DNA from: AC-32 sp963717725
GTDB taxonomy: Bacteria; Actinomycetota; Thermoleophilia; Gaiellales; Gaiellaceae
NCBI GenBank assembly: GCA_963717725.1
Contig: CAVQWS010000025.1
Coordinates: 186,001-250,000 of the forward strand
Reading direction: 5' to 3'
DNA: 64,000 bases
Below, piece by piece: positions 8,291 through 17,729 of this stretch. Numbering within the stretch: position 1 is the first letter of the stretch; the number at the start of each line of letters is the position of its first letter. The position numbers and the translations under genes were made by a program. The notes beneath the pieces are model-generated. The model saw nothing but the letters and a program-made list of their open reading frames with translations, was not told the DNA's origin and did not search any database.

Positions 8291-8482
8291 ATGTTCAAGA
8301 AACTGCGCGACTGGTTCAGCCAGGACAGCAAAGAGCTTGTGGCCGAGGAGAGCACTATGACGCCGTCCGAGAAGGGCGAGCTCACGGACTACGAGGACCA
8401 CAAGGTCGACACGGGCGGCGGCGGCTACGCCCGCGAGCCCCACACCGACTGGGAACGAGACTCCGAAAAACCTCGCTACTAG
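8291..8482 (+). CDS. Small hydrophilic hypothetical protein
   Basis: A 63-residue charged protein beginning MFKKLRDWFSQDSKELVAEE, rich in Asp, Glu, Lys and Gly, with a short glycine run (DTGGGGYAREP) and no hydrophobic core beyond the amphipathic N-terminus. It looks partly disordered. It lies 9 bases after lipB and 3 bases before the TMEM175-type gene, so it is probably cotranscribed with one or both. No family recognised. Confidence 0.5.
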   Translation: MFKKLRDWFSQDSKELVAEESTMTPSEKGELTDYEDHKVDTGGGGYAREPHTDWERDSEKPRY

Positions 8483-8485
8483 AGG

Positions 8486-9085
8486 TTGAGCCCCACACGT
8501 CTCGAGACCTTCGCGGACGGCGTCTTCGCGATCGCCGCCACGCTGCTGATTCTCAACGTCGACGCGCAGGTCCCGGGCGATGTTCCTGATCTAGGCGCGC
8601 AACTCAGGCACATCTGGCCCTCCTATGTCGCCTATGCGGCGAGCTTCGTCACGATCGGGATCATGTGGATCAACCACCACACGATCATGTCGCAGGTCGC
8701 CAAGACCGACCGCCGCTTCCTCGTCGCGAACATCGGGCTCTTGCTTTGCATTGCGTTCTTCCCGTTCACGACCAGGCTCGTCGCAGAGCACGTTCGCGGC
8801 AGCGGGGCCCAGGATGCTGCCCTCGCCTACGGCTTCACCGCCGTCGTCACGGCCGTCATGTTCAACCTCACGTGGTTCTACGCCGCGCTCGGCCGCCGGC
8901 TGCTGCGCGACGACGCCGACCACGCGATCGTGAGCGGCATCAGCCGCGCCTACATTCCCGGCCCGTGGATCTACCTGGCGGCGACGCTCGTCGCGTTCCT
9001 CAGCCCGGTCACGAGCATCATCCTGTTCGGGCTGATCGCCCTCTCCTACGTGGTCGAGAGCTCGATCTTCGGCAATTCGTCCTAG
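8486..9085 (+). CDS. TMEM175 / DUF1211 family potassium channel-like protein
   Basis: Integral membrane protein of 199 residues with about six helices. The first helix carries RLETFADGVFAIAATLLIL, the signature RxxxFSDGVxAIxxTLLxL of TMEM175 channels with Ala in place of Ser; this motif lines the pore in studied members. Later helices begin at SYVAYAASFVTIGIMWINHH (His-His-Thr is also family-typical), LLLCIAFFPFTTRL, TAVVTAVMFNLTWFYAALG, WIYLAATLVAFLSP and ILFGLIALSYVV. Start is TTG at 8486; no better start exists. Potassium selectivity is inferred from the family. Confidence 0.85.
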   Translation: MSPTRLETFADGVFAIAATLLILNVDAQVPGDVPDLGAQLRHIWPSYVAYAASFVTIGIMWINHHTIMSQVAKTDRRFLVANIGLLLCIAFFPFTTRLVAEHVRGSGAQDAALAYGFTAVVTAVMFNLTWFYAALGRRLLRDDADHAIVSGISRAYIPGPWIYLAATLVAFLSPVTSIILFGLIALSYVVESSIFGNSS

Positions 9086-9394
9086 AGCGAGATCTGTTTC
9101 GCGCTCGGTGACTGGCACCTGCGCCTGTTCGCCAAGAACGTCGGCTCCTCGAGCGGCCGGTTGCACGTACAGGTGATCGTGCCCAGCCTGCTCGGCGGCC
9201 TGCTGACGACCCTCGACGGCGGGAACATCAGCGCCAACGGCAGCTGGGCTCCGTCCCCGCAGGTCAAGCTCGCGCTCTGCAACGTGACGAGCCTGCTCGG
9301 CACCAAGGCGGTCGCCTTCCGCTTCACGCCCGTCGGCTCGGGCGCGGCCTTCCAGATCGACGACGTCTATCTGGATCCCTGGAAAGACCGCTAG
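9086..9394 (+). pseudogene. 3' remnant of a secreted beta-sandwich-like protein
   Basis: An open frame with no ATG or GTG start begins immediately after the TAG of the TMEM175 gene, in the same frame, and encodes about 102 residues ending FRFTPVGSGAAFQIDDVYLDPWKDR (last 25, split: FRFTPVGSG then IDDVYLDPWK). A TTG at 9161 could start only the last 77 residues. The pattern CFALGDWHLRLFAKN, then strand-rich sequence and a closing IDDVY-DP motif resembles, from memory, the C-terminal half of secreted single-domain proteins common in Thermoleophilia. The signal peptide and N-terminal half are missing, so I read it as a remnant. Confidence 0.45.
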
Positions 9395-9408
9395 ACCTGC
9401 GCCGTCTC

Positions 9409-9414
9409 TAGACT
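9409..9414 (+). promoter_or_regulatory. Putative -10 box of a leaderless lipA promoter
   Basis: TAGACT seven bases before the lipA ATG; no Shine-Dalgarno sequence precedes that start. Confidence 0.4.
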
Positions 9415-9421
9415 CAAGGCC

Positions 9422-10342
9422 ATGGAGCGATCGCTGCCCGTGGCCGAGCGGCCTCGCCGCCCCGAGTGGATGAAGGTGCGGGCGCCGAGCGCGGACTCCG
9501 CGTACTTCGACGTCCGCAAGCTGATCCACGGCGCCTCCCTGAACACGATCTGCGAGGAGGCGCGCTGCCCGAACATCGCCGAGTGCTGGGGCCGCGGGAC
9601 TGCGACCTTCCAGATCCTCGGCGACACCTGCACCCGCGCCTGCCGCTACTGCTACGTGCACTCCGGCCGGCCCGAGGAACCGCCCGACCCGCTCGAGCCG
9701 CTACGGCTCGCGACGGCCGCGGCCAAGATGAACCTCAAGCACGTGGTCGTCACCTCGGTCGACCGCGACGACGTGCCCGACCGCGGCGCCGGCCACTACG
9801 CGGCCACGATCCGCGCGCTGAAGCACAAGGTGCCCGAGGCGACGATCGAGATCCTCACGCCCGACTTCCTCGGCGTCGAGGAGGAGGCACTCCGCACGAT
9901 CCTCGTCGAGCGCCCCGACGTCTTCAACCACAACATCGAGACCGTCCGCCGCCTGCACGCGCGCATGCGCGGCGCAAAGGCCAGCTACGACAAGGCGCTC
10001 TGGCTGCTCGCGCGCGCGAAGGAGCTCGCCGACTACCCGGTGCTGACCAAGTCGGGAATCATCGTCGGCCTCGGCGAGACGAACGACGAGGTCGTCGACA
10101 CGCTGCGCGACCTGCGCGGACACGGTGTGGACGTGGTCACGATCGGGCAGTACCTGCAGCCGAGTGCGAAGCACGCCAAGATCGATCGCTGGGTGCACCC
10201 GGACGAGTTCCGCTGGTTCCGGGAACAGGGCGAAGCTCTGGGCTTCGGCTCGGTCTTCTCCGGGCCACTCGTCCGCTCGAGCTACCGCGCCGACGAGCAG
10301 CGCCACGCTGCGGCGACCGGTCGTGGCGCGGTGGCGTACTAG
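9422..10342 (+). CDS. lipA: Lipoyl synthase LipA (radical SAM)
   Basis: Inserts two sulfurs into the octanoyl chain attached by LipB. Both Fe-S clusters are visible: the auxiliary cluster cysteines C44, C49 and C55 in CEEARCPNIAECW, and the radical-SAM CxxxCxxC C70, C74, C77 in CTRACRYC. LGDTCTRACRYCYVH, VVTSVDRDDVPDRGAGHYA and the C-terminal SGPLVRSSYRAD (with the conserved Ser that ligates the auxiliary cluster) all fit. Length 306 residues is normal. It lies about 1.1 kb after lipB, separated by genes that do not look lipoate-related. Confidence 0.96.
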   Translation: MERSLPVAERPRRPEWMKVRAPSADSAYFDVRKLIHGASLNTICEEARCPNIAECWGRGTATFQILGDTCTRACRYCYVHSGRPEEPPDPLEPLRLATAAAKMNLKHVVVTSVDRDDVPDRGAGHYAATIRALKHKVPEATIEILTPDFLGVEEEALRTILVERPDVFNHNIETVRRLHARMRGAKASYDKALWLLARAKELADYPVLTKSGIIVGLGETNDEVVDTLRDLRGHGVDVVTIGQYLQPSAKHAKIDRWVHPDEFRWFREQGEALGFGSVFSGPLVRSSYRADEQRHAAATGRGAVAY

Positions 10343-10682
10343 CCTCGCGGCCGCGGCCGTCGTGCTGGTCGCGACCGCGTGCGGCCACACCGAGGCGGCC
10401 CACCAGGCGGGGGCGACGGCGACCGCGCCGAGCAAGCCTCAGCTGGCCCCCGTCGGCCAGAAGCCGCTCACGGTGAGAGGCACTGGCTTTCGACCGAACG
10501 AGAAGGTCAGCGTTGTCGCGAACGGCGCACACAACAGGAGCACAAGCGCGGATTCGTCGGGCGCGTTCGTCGTGCGCCTGCCCGGCGTGAACCGTTGCGA
10601 CAGCATCACGGTCGTGGCGGCCGGCTCGAAGGGCTCGCACGCCGAGTTCAACCTCTCGCAGATCGCCTGTATGGACGAATAG
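10323..10682 (+). CDS. Small secreted protein, possible lipoprotein
   Basis: A 119-residue protein with an N-terminal export signal (basic ARWR, then TSLAAAAVVLVATACGH). A Cys follows the hydrophobic stretch, but the -3 residue is Ala, so it is an imperfect lipobox. The mature part (PLTVRGTGFRPNEKVSVVANG then SGAFVVRLPG) looks like a single IPT/TIG-like or Ig-like beta domain, with a Cys pair near the C-terminus (NRCDSITVV, QIACMDE). The GTG at 10323 lies inside the last codons of lipA. Function unknown. Confidence 0.6.
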   Translation: MARWRTSLAAAAVVLVATACGHTEAAHQAGATATAPSKPQLAPVGQKPLTVRGTGFRPNEKVSVVANGAHNRSTSADSSGAFVVRLPGVNRCDSITVVAAGSKGSHAEFNLSQIACMDE

Positions 10683-10684
10683 AA

Positions 10685-10714
10685 CGAGAGGGCCGGCTCG
10701 CGCCGGCCCTCTCG
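10685..10714. terminator. Bidirectional intrinsic-type hairpin
   Basis: Perfect 13-bp stem CGAGAGGGCCGGC with loop TCGC, between the convergent lipoprotein-like gene and the M36 peptidase gene. There is no clear T-tract, as is usual in GC-rich actinobacteria. Confidence 0.7.
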
Positions 10715-10738
10715 TAGTCACGAACAAATCGGAGTCGA

Positions 10739-13700
10739 CTAGTCGTTCGTCGGGTCTCCGCTGAACGCCTGGATCTCGGCGACCCGCACGAAGCGCCGGG
10801 TCGAAGCAGCCGAGACGTTCGTGTCGCAGTCGGTGGTCGCCGACGGATCGGCGTCCTGCTCGCCCTGGTAGGCGGGCCCACCGGTGCACTGGTTGGCCAG
10901 CACGCGCAGCCTCAGGTGCGTTGCCTTGAACTTCGGCACCGTGAAGTCGCGCAGGATCAGGTGCGGCCCGTTCGGCCGTGGAGCATCGCCCGGGAAGGCG
11001 TCGGGCGCGCTGGTGTACACCTTCGTGAACCCCGCGTCGGTCGAGCAGTTCGCCTGGACGGCATTGCACGCCCAGAGCTCGAACGACCTGAGCGCCGCGA
11101 AACGACTCTCGCCCGGGGCGATCATCGCGCTGACCTCGACGTGCTGGATGTCGCGCGCGTCCGTGCCGGCGAGGTCGATGGTGATCTGCTTGCCGAGGAT
11201 CCCGGAGAGGGTCCCGTCGGCGGCGCGACCGTCGGCCGACCAGTTCGTCAGCTCGGTCTCGTCGATCGCGTTGCCGAAGTTGGCCCCGTCACCGGTGGCC
11301 GTGGCGCCCTTCGCCGCGGACGCCCAGTTCGTCGGCAGCAGCAGCTTGATCGTCTTCGACGACCCGTCCAGGTCGGCGCTGAACCGATACGCGCCGTAGC
11401 CCTTCGCCACGACGAGGAAGTCGTACGCGCCCTGGACGAAGGACGCGTCGGCGTCACGGTTCACGTCGATGCCCGAGTTCGCCGTCGCCGGGTCGGTGTC
11501 GGCGATCGGGTTGACCTGCTTCTCGTAGTGACCGACGTACACGTTCCCGATCACGTCCGGGTGGCCGGGAGCGTCGGCTTCGAGCTGGAAGGTCACTGCG
11601 GTGTTGCCGCCGAGCGGCGACGCGAAGTCGGGCACGGGATTCGTGTCCTGCGTCGTGGTCGCGTGCACCGCCGCGGCGTTGCCCGAGCCCACGCTTCGCG
11701 AACGCCCTCCAGATCTCCGTCTGGTTGGCGCCGCCATACCGCATCATGTCGGCCGCGAGCATCGAGTTGCGCGCGTCGACCATCGTCGGTGCGACCGGGT
11801 CTAGCAGCATCGCGTCGAACACGAGCTGGATCCAGCGGCGGTTGCCAGGGCAGTTCTGCGAGGGCAGCTCGCCCGCCGCACACTGCGCCTGCAGGTCCGC
11901 GTCGCCCGCCGGGAAGGCGCCGTTGTACTTGTCGATCAGCGCCTGGCGGACCGTGTTGTTGATCGCGACCCAGATCTCGCCGTCGGAGTGGACCTCGTTC
12001 CCCGGCGTGTCGTAGCCGATGTCGCTGAAGTTCAGCGGGTTGACGTGCGGGTACGTCGACGGGGTCGGGAAGGCGCCGGTCCGCGGGTAGTTCATGACGT
12101 AGTTGCGGATGCCGTGCTCCTTGTTGCCCGTCGCGTACGTGCCCGTTGCGAACGGATCCTCGCCGTCGATCGGCGTGTAGCTGTTCTCCCGCAGGTACTC
12201 GGTCGAGACCAGGTCGCCGAAGGCCTCGCCCATCGCGCCGGCGTGGAAGCCGCTACGGGAGTCGCCCTTGCCGATCATGCGGTTCTCGATCATGTGGCCG
12301 AACTCGTGGCCGATCACGCCCTGGTCGAAGTCGCCGTCGACGCAAGGTGCGTAGAACGAGCCCGCGATCGGCTGCCACATGAACATGTTCGTGATCGACG
12401 AGACGCCATCCGGCAGCGTGCTCATGTTCGCGTTGTCACGCGAGCCGGACTGGAGGCCCGACTGGACGTCCCCGATCAGGGGGTCGCCCTCCTGGAAGGC
12501 CTCGGTGTTCCCGAAGTTCCCGGACTGTCCGTTGAAGTTCTGCTCGGTGAACCCGAGGAAGTACGAGAAATCGTGCATCCGGTTGTGCATCGCGAACAGG
12601 TTCACTGTCGCCGCGGCGTCGTCGTAGGTAGAGCCGGGCGTTTCCGTCGTAGCCCGCTGGCACTGCCGCTTGTTCCAGTCGTTCGTCCATGCGTACGAGT
12701 AGTCGCGGTTCGGACTGCTGACCGGCATGAACTGCGGCGCCGAGGGCCCCCCGCCCGACGCCCATGACGTCGCGGCCTTGTTGTTGTTGCCGCTCGTCGT
12801 GAACGTGGTCACGTTCGCCCGCGCGTCGTAGTCCCACGGCGAGCGGGAGGCGAGGTTGCTCACCACCAGGTCGCAGCCGACCGCCGACCGCCAGCACCAC
12901 GTCTGGCGGGTGTCGGTGCTCGGATTGCCCCACGGGAACATGTCGGTCAGAGCGAGCGGCGGGGAGGCCGGGAAGGCCTTCCAGCGCGCCCAGTAGGCCG
13001 GTGGTACGGGGCTGTCGTCGATCGTGATGGTGCCGGTGTACGTCCGCGGCGACGCCCAGGCGGCTCCGTCCGCGAAGTCGCAGACCTGCACGAAGTAGTC
13101 GCCGGGCGGCACGCCGCCGGCCGGCGAGTAGCGGAACTGCTCCGGCGAGGTGCCCGTGTCCGCGCTGATCAGCGGCGTCGTGCTCGCGCCGAAGAAGAGA
13201 TTGAAGACGATGTCGTTGTTCTGGAGGGTGGCCGCCGCAAAACCGGTCAGTGCCCGGACGTTGGGGCCGGCCGTGAACGGGCCCTTGCGGACGTCGCACG
13301 CCGCGTCGGTGCCGGGAACCTCGCCGTCGAACGGGATCGTCTGCACCGCCTGGGTGTGCTTGATGTGCGCGGTCGAGAAGTTGTCGGTCAGGCTCGTGCG
13401 AGCGAGGATCGCCCCGGTGCGGGCGTTCACGATCGTCCGGAACGCGAGCGTCGAGCCGGATCGTTGGAGCACGATCGCCTCGTAGGCCGGGACCGCCAGA
13501 CGCCCGAGCCCGTAGGAGCCGACGCGGACGCGCTGGATGTCACGGAAGCCGCCGACGCGGAGGTTCGTCCAGCCGCGGGCGACCTTCTGTGCCCTCACGT
13601 TCACGAGGCTCGTCTTCAGCCCGAGGTTGCCGGCCGCGTGCACGAAGGCCTGCGCCGCCGACAGCTTGACGCCGCCGGTCGAGTGCAGGGTGCCGACCGA

Positions 13701-14213
13701 GGTCGAGCTGGCGAAGCCGATCTTCCAACGGTGGAGCTTCTTCGCCGGCACCATCGAGACGGTGATCCGGCCTGCTCCGTTGACGACCTTCAGGCCACCG
13801 AAGGACTGCTGGAAGGTGACCGCGTGCCCGCGGCCGCCGGTCAGCTTCGAGTCCGCGACGAGACTAAGGTCGCGCACCGAGGCGAGCCGGAAGATCACCT
13901 TGTGCTTTGCCAGCCAGCTGCGGGCCGCGACCGGCGCGGTGGCCCCGGCCGCCTGCTTCGTCAGGTAGCCGCCGGGACGCATCAGCGTCGCGGCCGTGCC
14001 GTAGCTGTTCCATGTCGCCTTCGCGTGAAGTGCCTTGACTGCCGCACGCTGGGCGGCCGTCGGCTTGCTCGTGGCCGTTGCCTTCGAGAAGTCGCGGAGG
14101 CTACCGTGCGAAGACGACGCCGACCCCCTGACTCCGAAGCTCGGGCCGGCGAAGACGAGCATTACTGCCACTGCGGCGAGGACCGCGCGCAGCAGCGCCT
14201 GTCTCAGATTCAT
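10739..14213 (-). CDS. Secreted M36 (fungalysin-type) metallopeptidase, frameshifted
   Basis: Signal peptide MNLRQALLRAVLAAVAVMLV, a long propeptide-like N-terminal half, then the peptidase domain with the zinc motif GHEFGHMIEN (about residue 634), the following MGEAFGDLVSTEY that supplies the third ligand, and GANQTEIWRAFAKRGLG, which is the conserved end of fungalysin catalytic domains. The frame then shifts at about 11682-11684: a GGG run is one base too long, and deleting one G restores GLG-NAAAVHATTTQDTNP. The second frame (to 10739) encodes about 310 residues of beta-rich C-terminal domain ending RFVRVAEIQAFSGDP, resembling a discoidin/F5-8C sandwich. ATG at 14213 has GGGAGGGGAGAG upstream. 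Whether the shift is real or a sequencing error is undecided. Confidence 0.85.
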
Positions 14214-14233
14214 GCTCTCCCCTCCCGATTAAA

Positions 14234-14257
14234 CGCATCCTCATGCAGGAGGATGCG
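14234..14257. other. Hairpin in the leader of the M36 peptidase gene
   Basis: Inverted repeat CGCATCCTC - 6 bases - GAGGATGCG, 21 bases upstream of the peptidase ATG and downstream of its putative promoter. It could be an operator or a leader RNA hairpin; sequence alone does not decide. Confidence 0.45.
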
Positions 14258-14271
14258 AATGTGTGCGCGTG

Positions 14272-14300
14272 ATACTCAGACCTCTATCCGCCGCTGTCAA
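14272..14300 (-). promoter_or_regulatory. Putative promoter of the M36 peptidase gene
   Basis: On the minus strand, TTGACA (14295-14300), a 17-base spacer and GAGTAT (14272-14277). The -35 box is a consensus match and the -10 box is weak. Confidence 0.5.
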
Positions 14301-14302
14301 GA

Positions 14303-14332
14303 GACGAGGGCCGCCCGCAGGCGGCCCTCGTC
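14303..14332. terminator. Intrinsic-type hairpin after the VPS10/BNR-like gene
   Basis: Perfect 13-bp stem GACGAGGGCCGCC with loop CGCA, 30 bases past the stop of the minus-strand propeller gene. Its core is shared with the hairpins at 10685 and 19495. Confidence 0.7.
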
Positions 14333-14361
14333 AGCAGCTGAGTGGTGCTAGCGGCTAGTCG

Positions 14362-17300
14362 TCATCCGTTGCCCGGACCGAGGTCGAGGCTCCAGATGCC
14401 CTGCGAGTGCGTCGCCGCGTAGAGGACGCGCTCGCACTTGCCGCCACCTGTGCACGTCGGGACGCGGCTGGACGGCTGGATCTCGAGGTGCATGACCTCG
14501 TAGCGAGGCATGCCCTGCATCGTGTGCCAGCCGCTGTGGCCGTCGTTCGGCCCGGCCAGGACGCCGAAGTCCGTCGCCGCGTACAACGTGTGCGTGGCGT
14601 CGTCACGGACGATGTCGGCAACCGGCAGGTCGCCGGTCGACGTCGGCGTCGGGAAGGCGGACGTGCCGCTCTCCACGTTCAGGTTGGTGAACGTGCCCGA
14701 GCCTGAGACGAGCGGGTCGCCCTCGGTCACCTCGAACACGTGACCCATGGTCGTCGGCGTCGACGCGTTGAAGCCCGAGTAGCTGATCCACGCGTGGCTC
14801 GGGTTCGCCGGGTCGGCGTAGATCCCGCTCACGTACCGGGTCGGCGAGCTCGGGTTGTCGATCCGGTGCCACGTGATCGTGGACGGATCGCTCGCATCGC
14901 CGTTGTGCGTCACGAAGACGCGGCCGGCACCCGTCACCGCCCAGACCGTGCCGTGGTCGGCGCTGTCGCGCGCCACCCACGAGACGACGAGACCGGCGCG
15001 GTCGGTTCCGTAGAACGTTCCGGCCAGGTCACCGGGCTGGTTGATGCACGACGGGATGTCGGCGTGCTGGCGAGGCCGTCGCAGTACGGGCCGCCCATCG
15101 GCCGGTAGTCGCCACAACCGAGCTGGGTGCTCGCGATCACGAACTCAGGACAGTTCGCCTCCATGAAGGCGATGTTCGGAGTCGTAGGCTGCGGGCCGGT
15201 CTGCGTAGCCGGGCCGCCACCGAAGGCAAGCGTCCGCCAGACGTGGCGCGCACCGCTGTAGATCGGGTGCGTGCCGGGCGTCGGGTTCGGATCGCCCACC
15301 TGCGGCCAGTAGAAGGCCGGGCCCTCACCGCTGCGGCGAATCGGCGCCGTCGCCACGACCCAGCGCTCCGGGTCGCCGTTGCGGAAGTTCGAGTCGCCAC
15401 CGCCGCTGGTGAACTCGTTCGCCCGCCAGGTCGGCTCCGTCCCGTCGTACACGGCGTTGCCGCCGTCGCCGTAGATGACCTGGTTGAAGGTGTCACGCTT
15501 GCAGTTGTTCGTGTTCGACCATGTGCCGTTGTCCTGCGTGCCACCCATCACCTCGCACGAGTCGGCCGGGTTGATCGCCACGTTGATGAATTGCAGCGTG
15601 CTGCTCAGGCTGCGGTTGATGTGGTCGAGCTCGACGGGAACGCGCGACAGCAGCCGCTTACACGCGATGTTGTCGCCGCCCACGACGGTGCCCGCCGCGG
15701 TTGTGCCGTTGCGCCCGACGTCGTCGCACTGCGACGAGATGTCGGCGAACGTGCCGCTGGTGCTGATCACGCCGCCGTCCGACCCTTCGAAGATCTGGGT
15801 CGGATTGCCTGGGTTGATCACGATCGCGTGTTGGTCAGGATGTATGCCGTCCGGAGCCCGGCGGCAGAACGGCAGACCGTACGGCTCGTACGCGCACCAC
15901 GGCGCCGCCGTGTCCTGCGCGTCGTACGAGAGGTCGGTGAACGTTCGCATCCCGCTCGCAGCGTCAGGATCGCCCGCGGTGTCCGAGTAGAGCACCTCGC
16001 GGCCGTTCGAGACGCCGTTTCCGCAACCGACGCCCTTCGTGTCGCACGGCTGCTCGCCGTACTGGTTGGCGCCGATCACGTAGACCGTGTCGGGCATGCC
16101 GGCCGGCGTGTAGATCGTCCTCGTCGTACCAGCACTGCGCCCAACAGAAGTCGATCGTCGTGAAGTACGGGTTCGAGCTGTCGCGTGAGGTGAGGCACTG
16201 CCAGCCCGTGGTGTACGACGCGGGGAAGGTGTGCGTCGCCGGGTCGGGCGAGGTGCACCCGGTCCCCACCGGCAGCACGGCCGGCTGCGACGCGAGCAGC
16301 GTCGCGGCAGGCAGGCCGCCGTTGTCCGTCCGCCAGAAGTTGGCCGCGAACGGGTCGGTCGGGCCGCCACCCGCGGCGGTGCCGTCCGTCAGGTAGACAC
16401 GCGTGTGCCCGTCTTTCACGGTCAACGCGAACATCGACCGGTCGATCCCCGCACCGGTGTTCCCGCCGTTGTTGAACTGCGGCTTGAACACCTGCTGGAA
16501 CGACGTCGAGGCCGCGCCCGCGTCACGGCGCCAAACCCCGGCGTCGAAGCCCGCCACCCAGACCACGTCCGGATTCACGGGGTCGAGCCCGAGGTCGGTG
16601 ATGCCGTAGCTGATCGGACCCGGGTCGGGCTTGGTGCCGTCCCAGACCATCTTGAAGCTGGCCCCGCCGTCCATCGACTCGTACAGGCCGGGGTCGTTGG
16701 CACCCGGCTCGAAGCGCGAGGTGCCGCCCGCTCCGATCACATGCGAAAGGCCGCGGACGCCACGTGCCGAACCGACGAGCACGTGGTTAGCGTTGCGCGG
16801 GTCGATGACGATCGAATTGATCCCGCGGCCGAGGAAGGCGTCGGTGCCCGGCGTCACGCACGGGTACGCCAAGGTGTCGACGCACCGGTCCGCGAGCTTC
16901 TGCCAGTGCTCGCCGCCGTCCTTGGACCTGTAGATGCCGACGCCCGACTCGCAGCCGGAGCTGCAGCGGTTCGCCTCGCCGGTGCCGAGGTAGAGCGTGT
17001 CCTTGCCATTGCCCTTGCCGGGCAAGAGCGTCAGGGTCCCGACCGAGTTCTGGTCGAGCTCGTCGGGGCTGATCTGCTTCCACTCCGGGTTCTTGACCGT
17101 GGCGTTGTCCGTTCGCCACACGCCGCCGCCGGAGACTCCCGTCCAGAGGCGGCAGTGGTTCGCGTTGCAGTCCGGGTCGGCGACCAGCGCGGTCACGCGG
17201 CTCGCCGTGTTGTTGGTCGCTCCGGAGAAGGAGATCACGCCGGGTTCCGTCGCGTTCTCCGTCGGGCCGTAGAGCTTCCACTTGCGTCCCGTCGACCAGC

Positions 17301-17623
17301 AGCCGTCGCGAGTGCGCGAGCCGGCGTGCGTCGCGAGCGGCGATCCGGTTGAAGGTCGCGCGTGCCCGTGCGACGACCTTGGCCGGAACCGCCTTGGCCG
17401 GATACGTCCGGCTCTGGGCTCGCCACTGCTCGAACGAGGTCGGCCCTTCACGGACGACCTCTGCGGCGCTGTTCTCGCCGGCCGCATCGGCTTCGCCTGC
17501 CTTCGGGATGATCCCCAGGCCTGGGCCCGAGGACTTCCCGGCGAGCAGGACGAGGGTCAGGGCGACCGCGGCAGCCAGCAAGAAAAACGAGGCCGTCACG
17601 ACACCCGTGCGGGTTCTTGTCAT
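14362..17623 (-). CDS. Secreted VPS10/BNR-repeat beta-propeller-like protein, three apparent frameshifts
   Basis: One long gene read in four pieces. Piece 1 (17623 to about 17290) holds a signal/membrane anchor (VVTASFFLLAAAVALTLVLL). Piece 2 (to about 16120) has repeated sortilin/BNR-like blades: LWTGVSGGGVWRTDN, DTLYLGTGEANRC, GIYRSKDGGEHWQKLAD, GLYESMDGGASFKMVWDG. Piece 3 (to about 15080) includes QIFEGSDGGVISTSG and CEVMGGTQDNGTWSN. Piece 4 ends HTLYAATDFGVLAGP and RVLYAATHSQGIWSLDLGPGNG. The pieces join if one base is removed at about 17288-17290 (CCC run) and about 16116-16122, and one is added near 15080. A strong promoter lies at 17696-17725. The domain type is recognised; the ligand is unknown. 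Confidence 0.75.
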
Positions 17624-17695
17624 CGACTCTCCCCCTTCGCGTTTGCCACCAACCGGGGCAAGCCCACCGGCCGCCCCGCCAGTAGTGCACGCGCC

Positions 17696-17725
17696 GTTAT
17701 AAGTGCTCCTATATCAAGGTGTCAA
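17696..17725 (-). promoter_or_regulatory. Strong sigma-70-type promoter for the VPS10/BNR-like gene
   Basis: Minus strand: TTGACA (17720-17725), 18-base spacer, TATAAC (17696-17701). About 73 bases of leader separate it from the ATG at 17623. It sits just downstream of the subtilase stop codon, in a locally AT-richer stretch. Confidence 0.75.
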
Positions 17726-17729
17726 GCGA

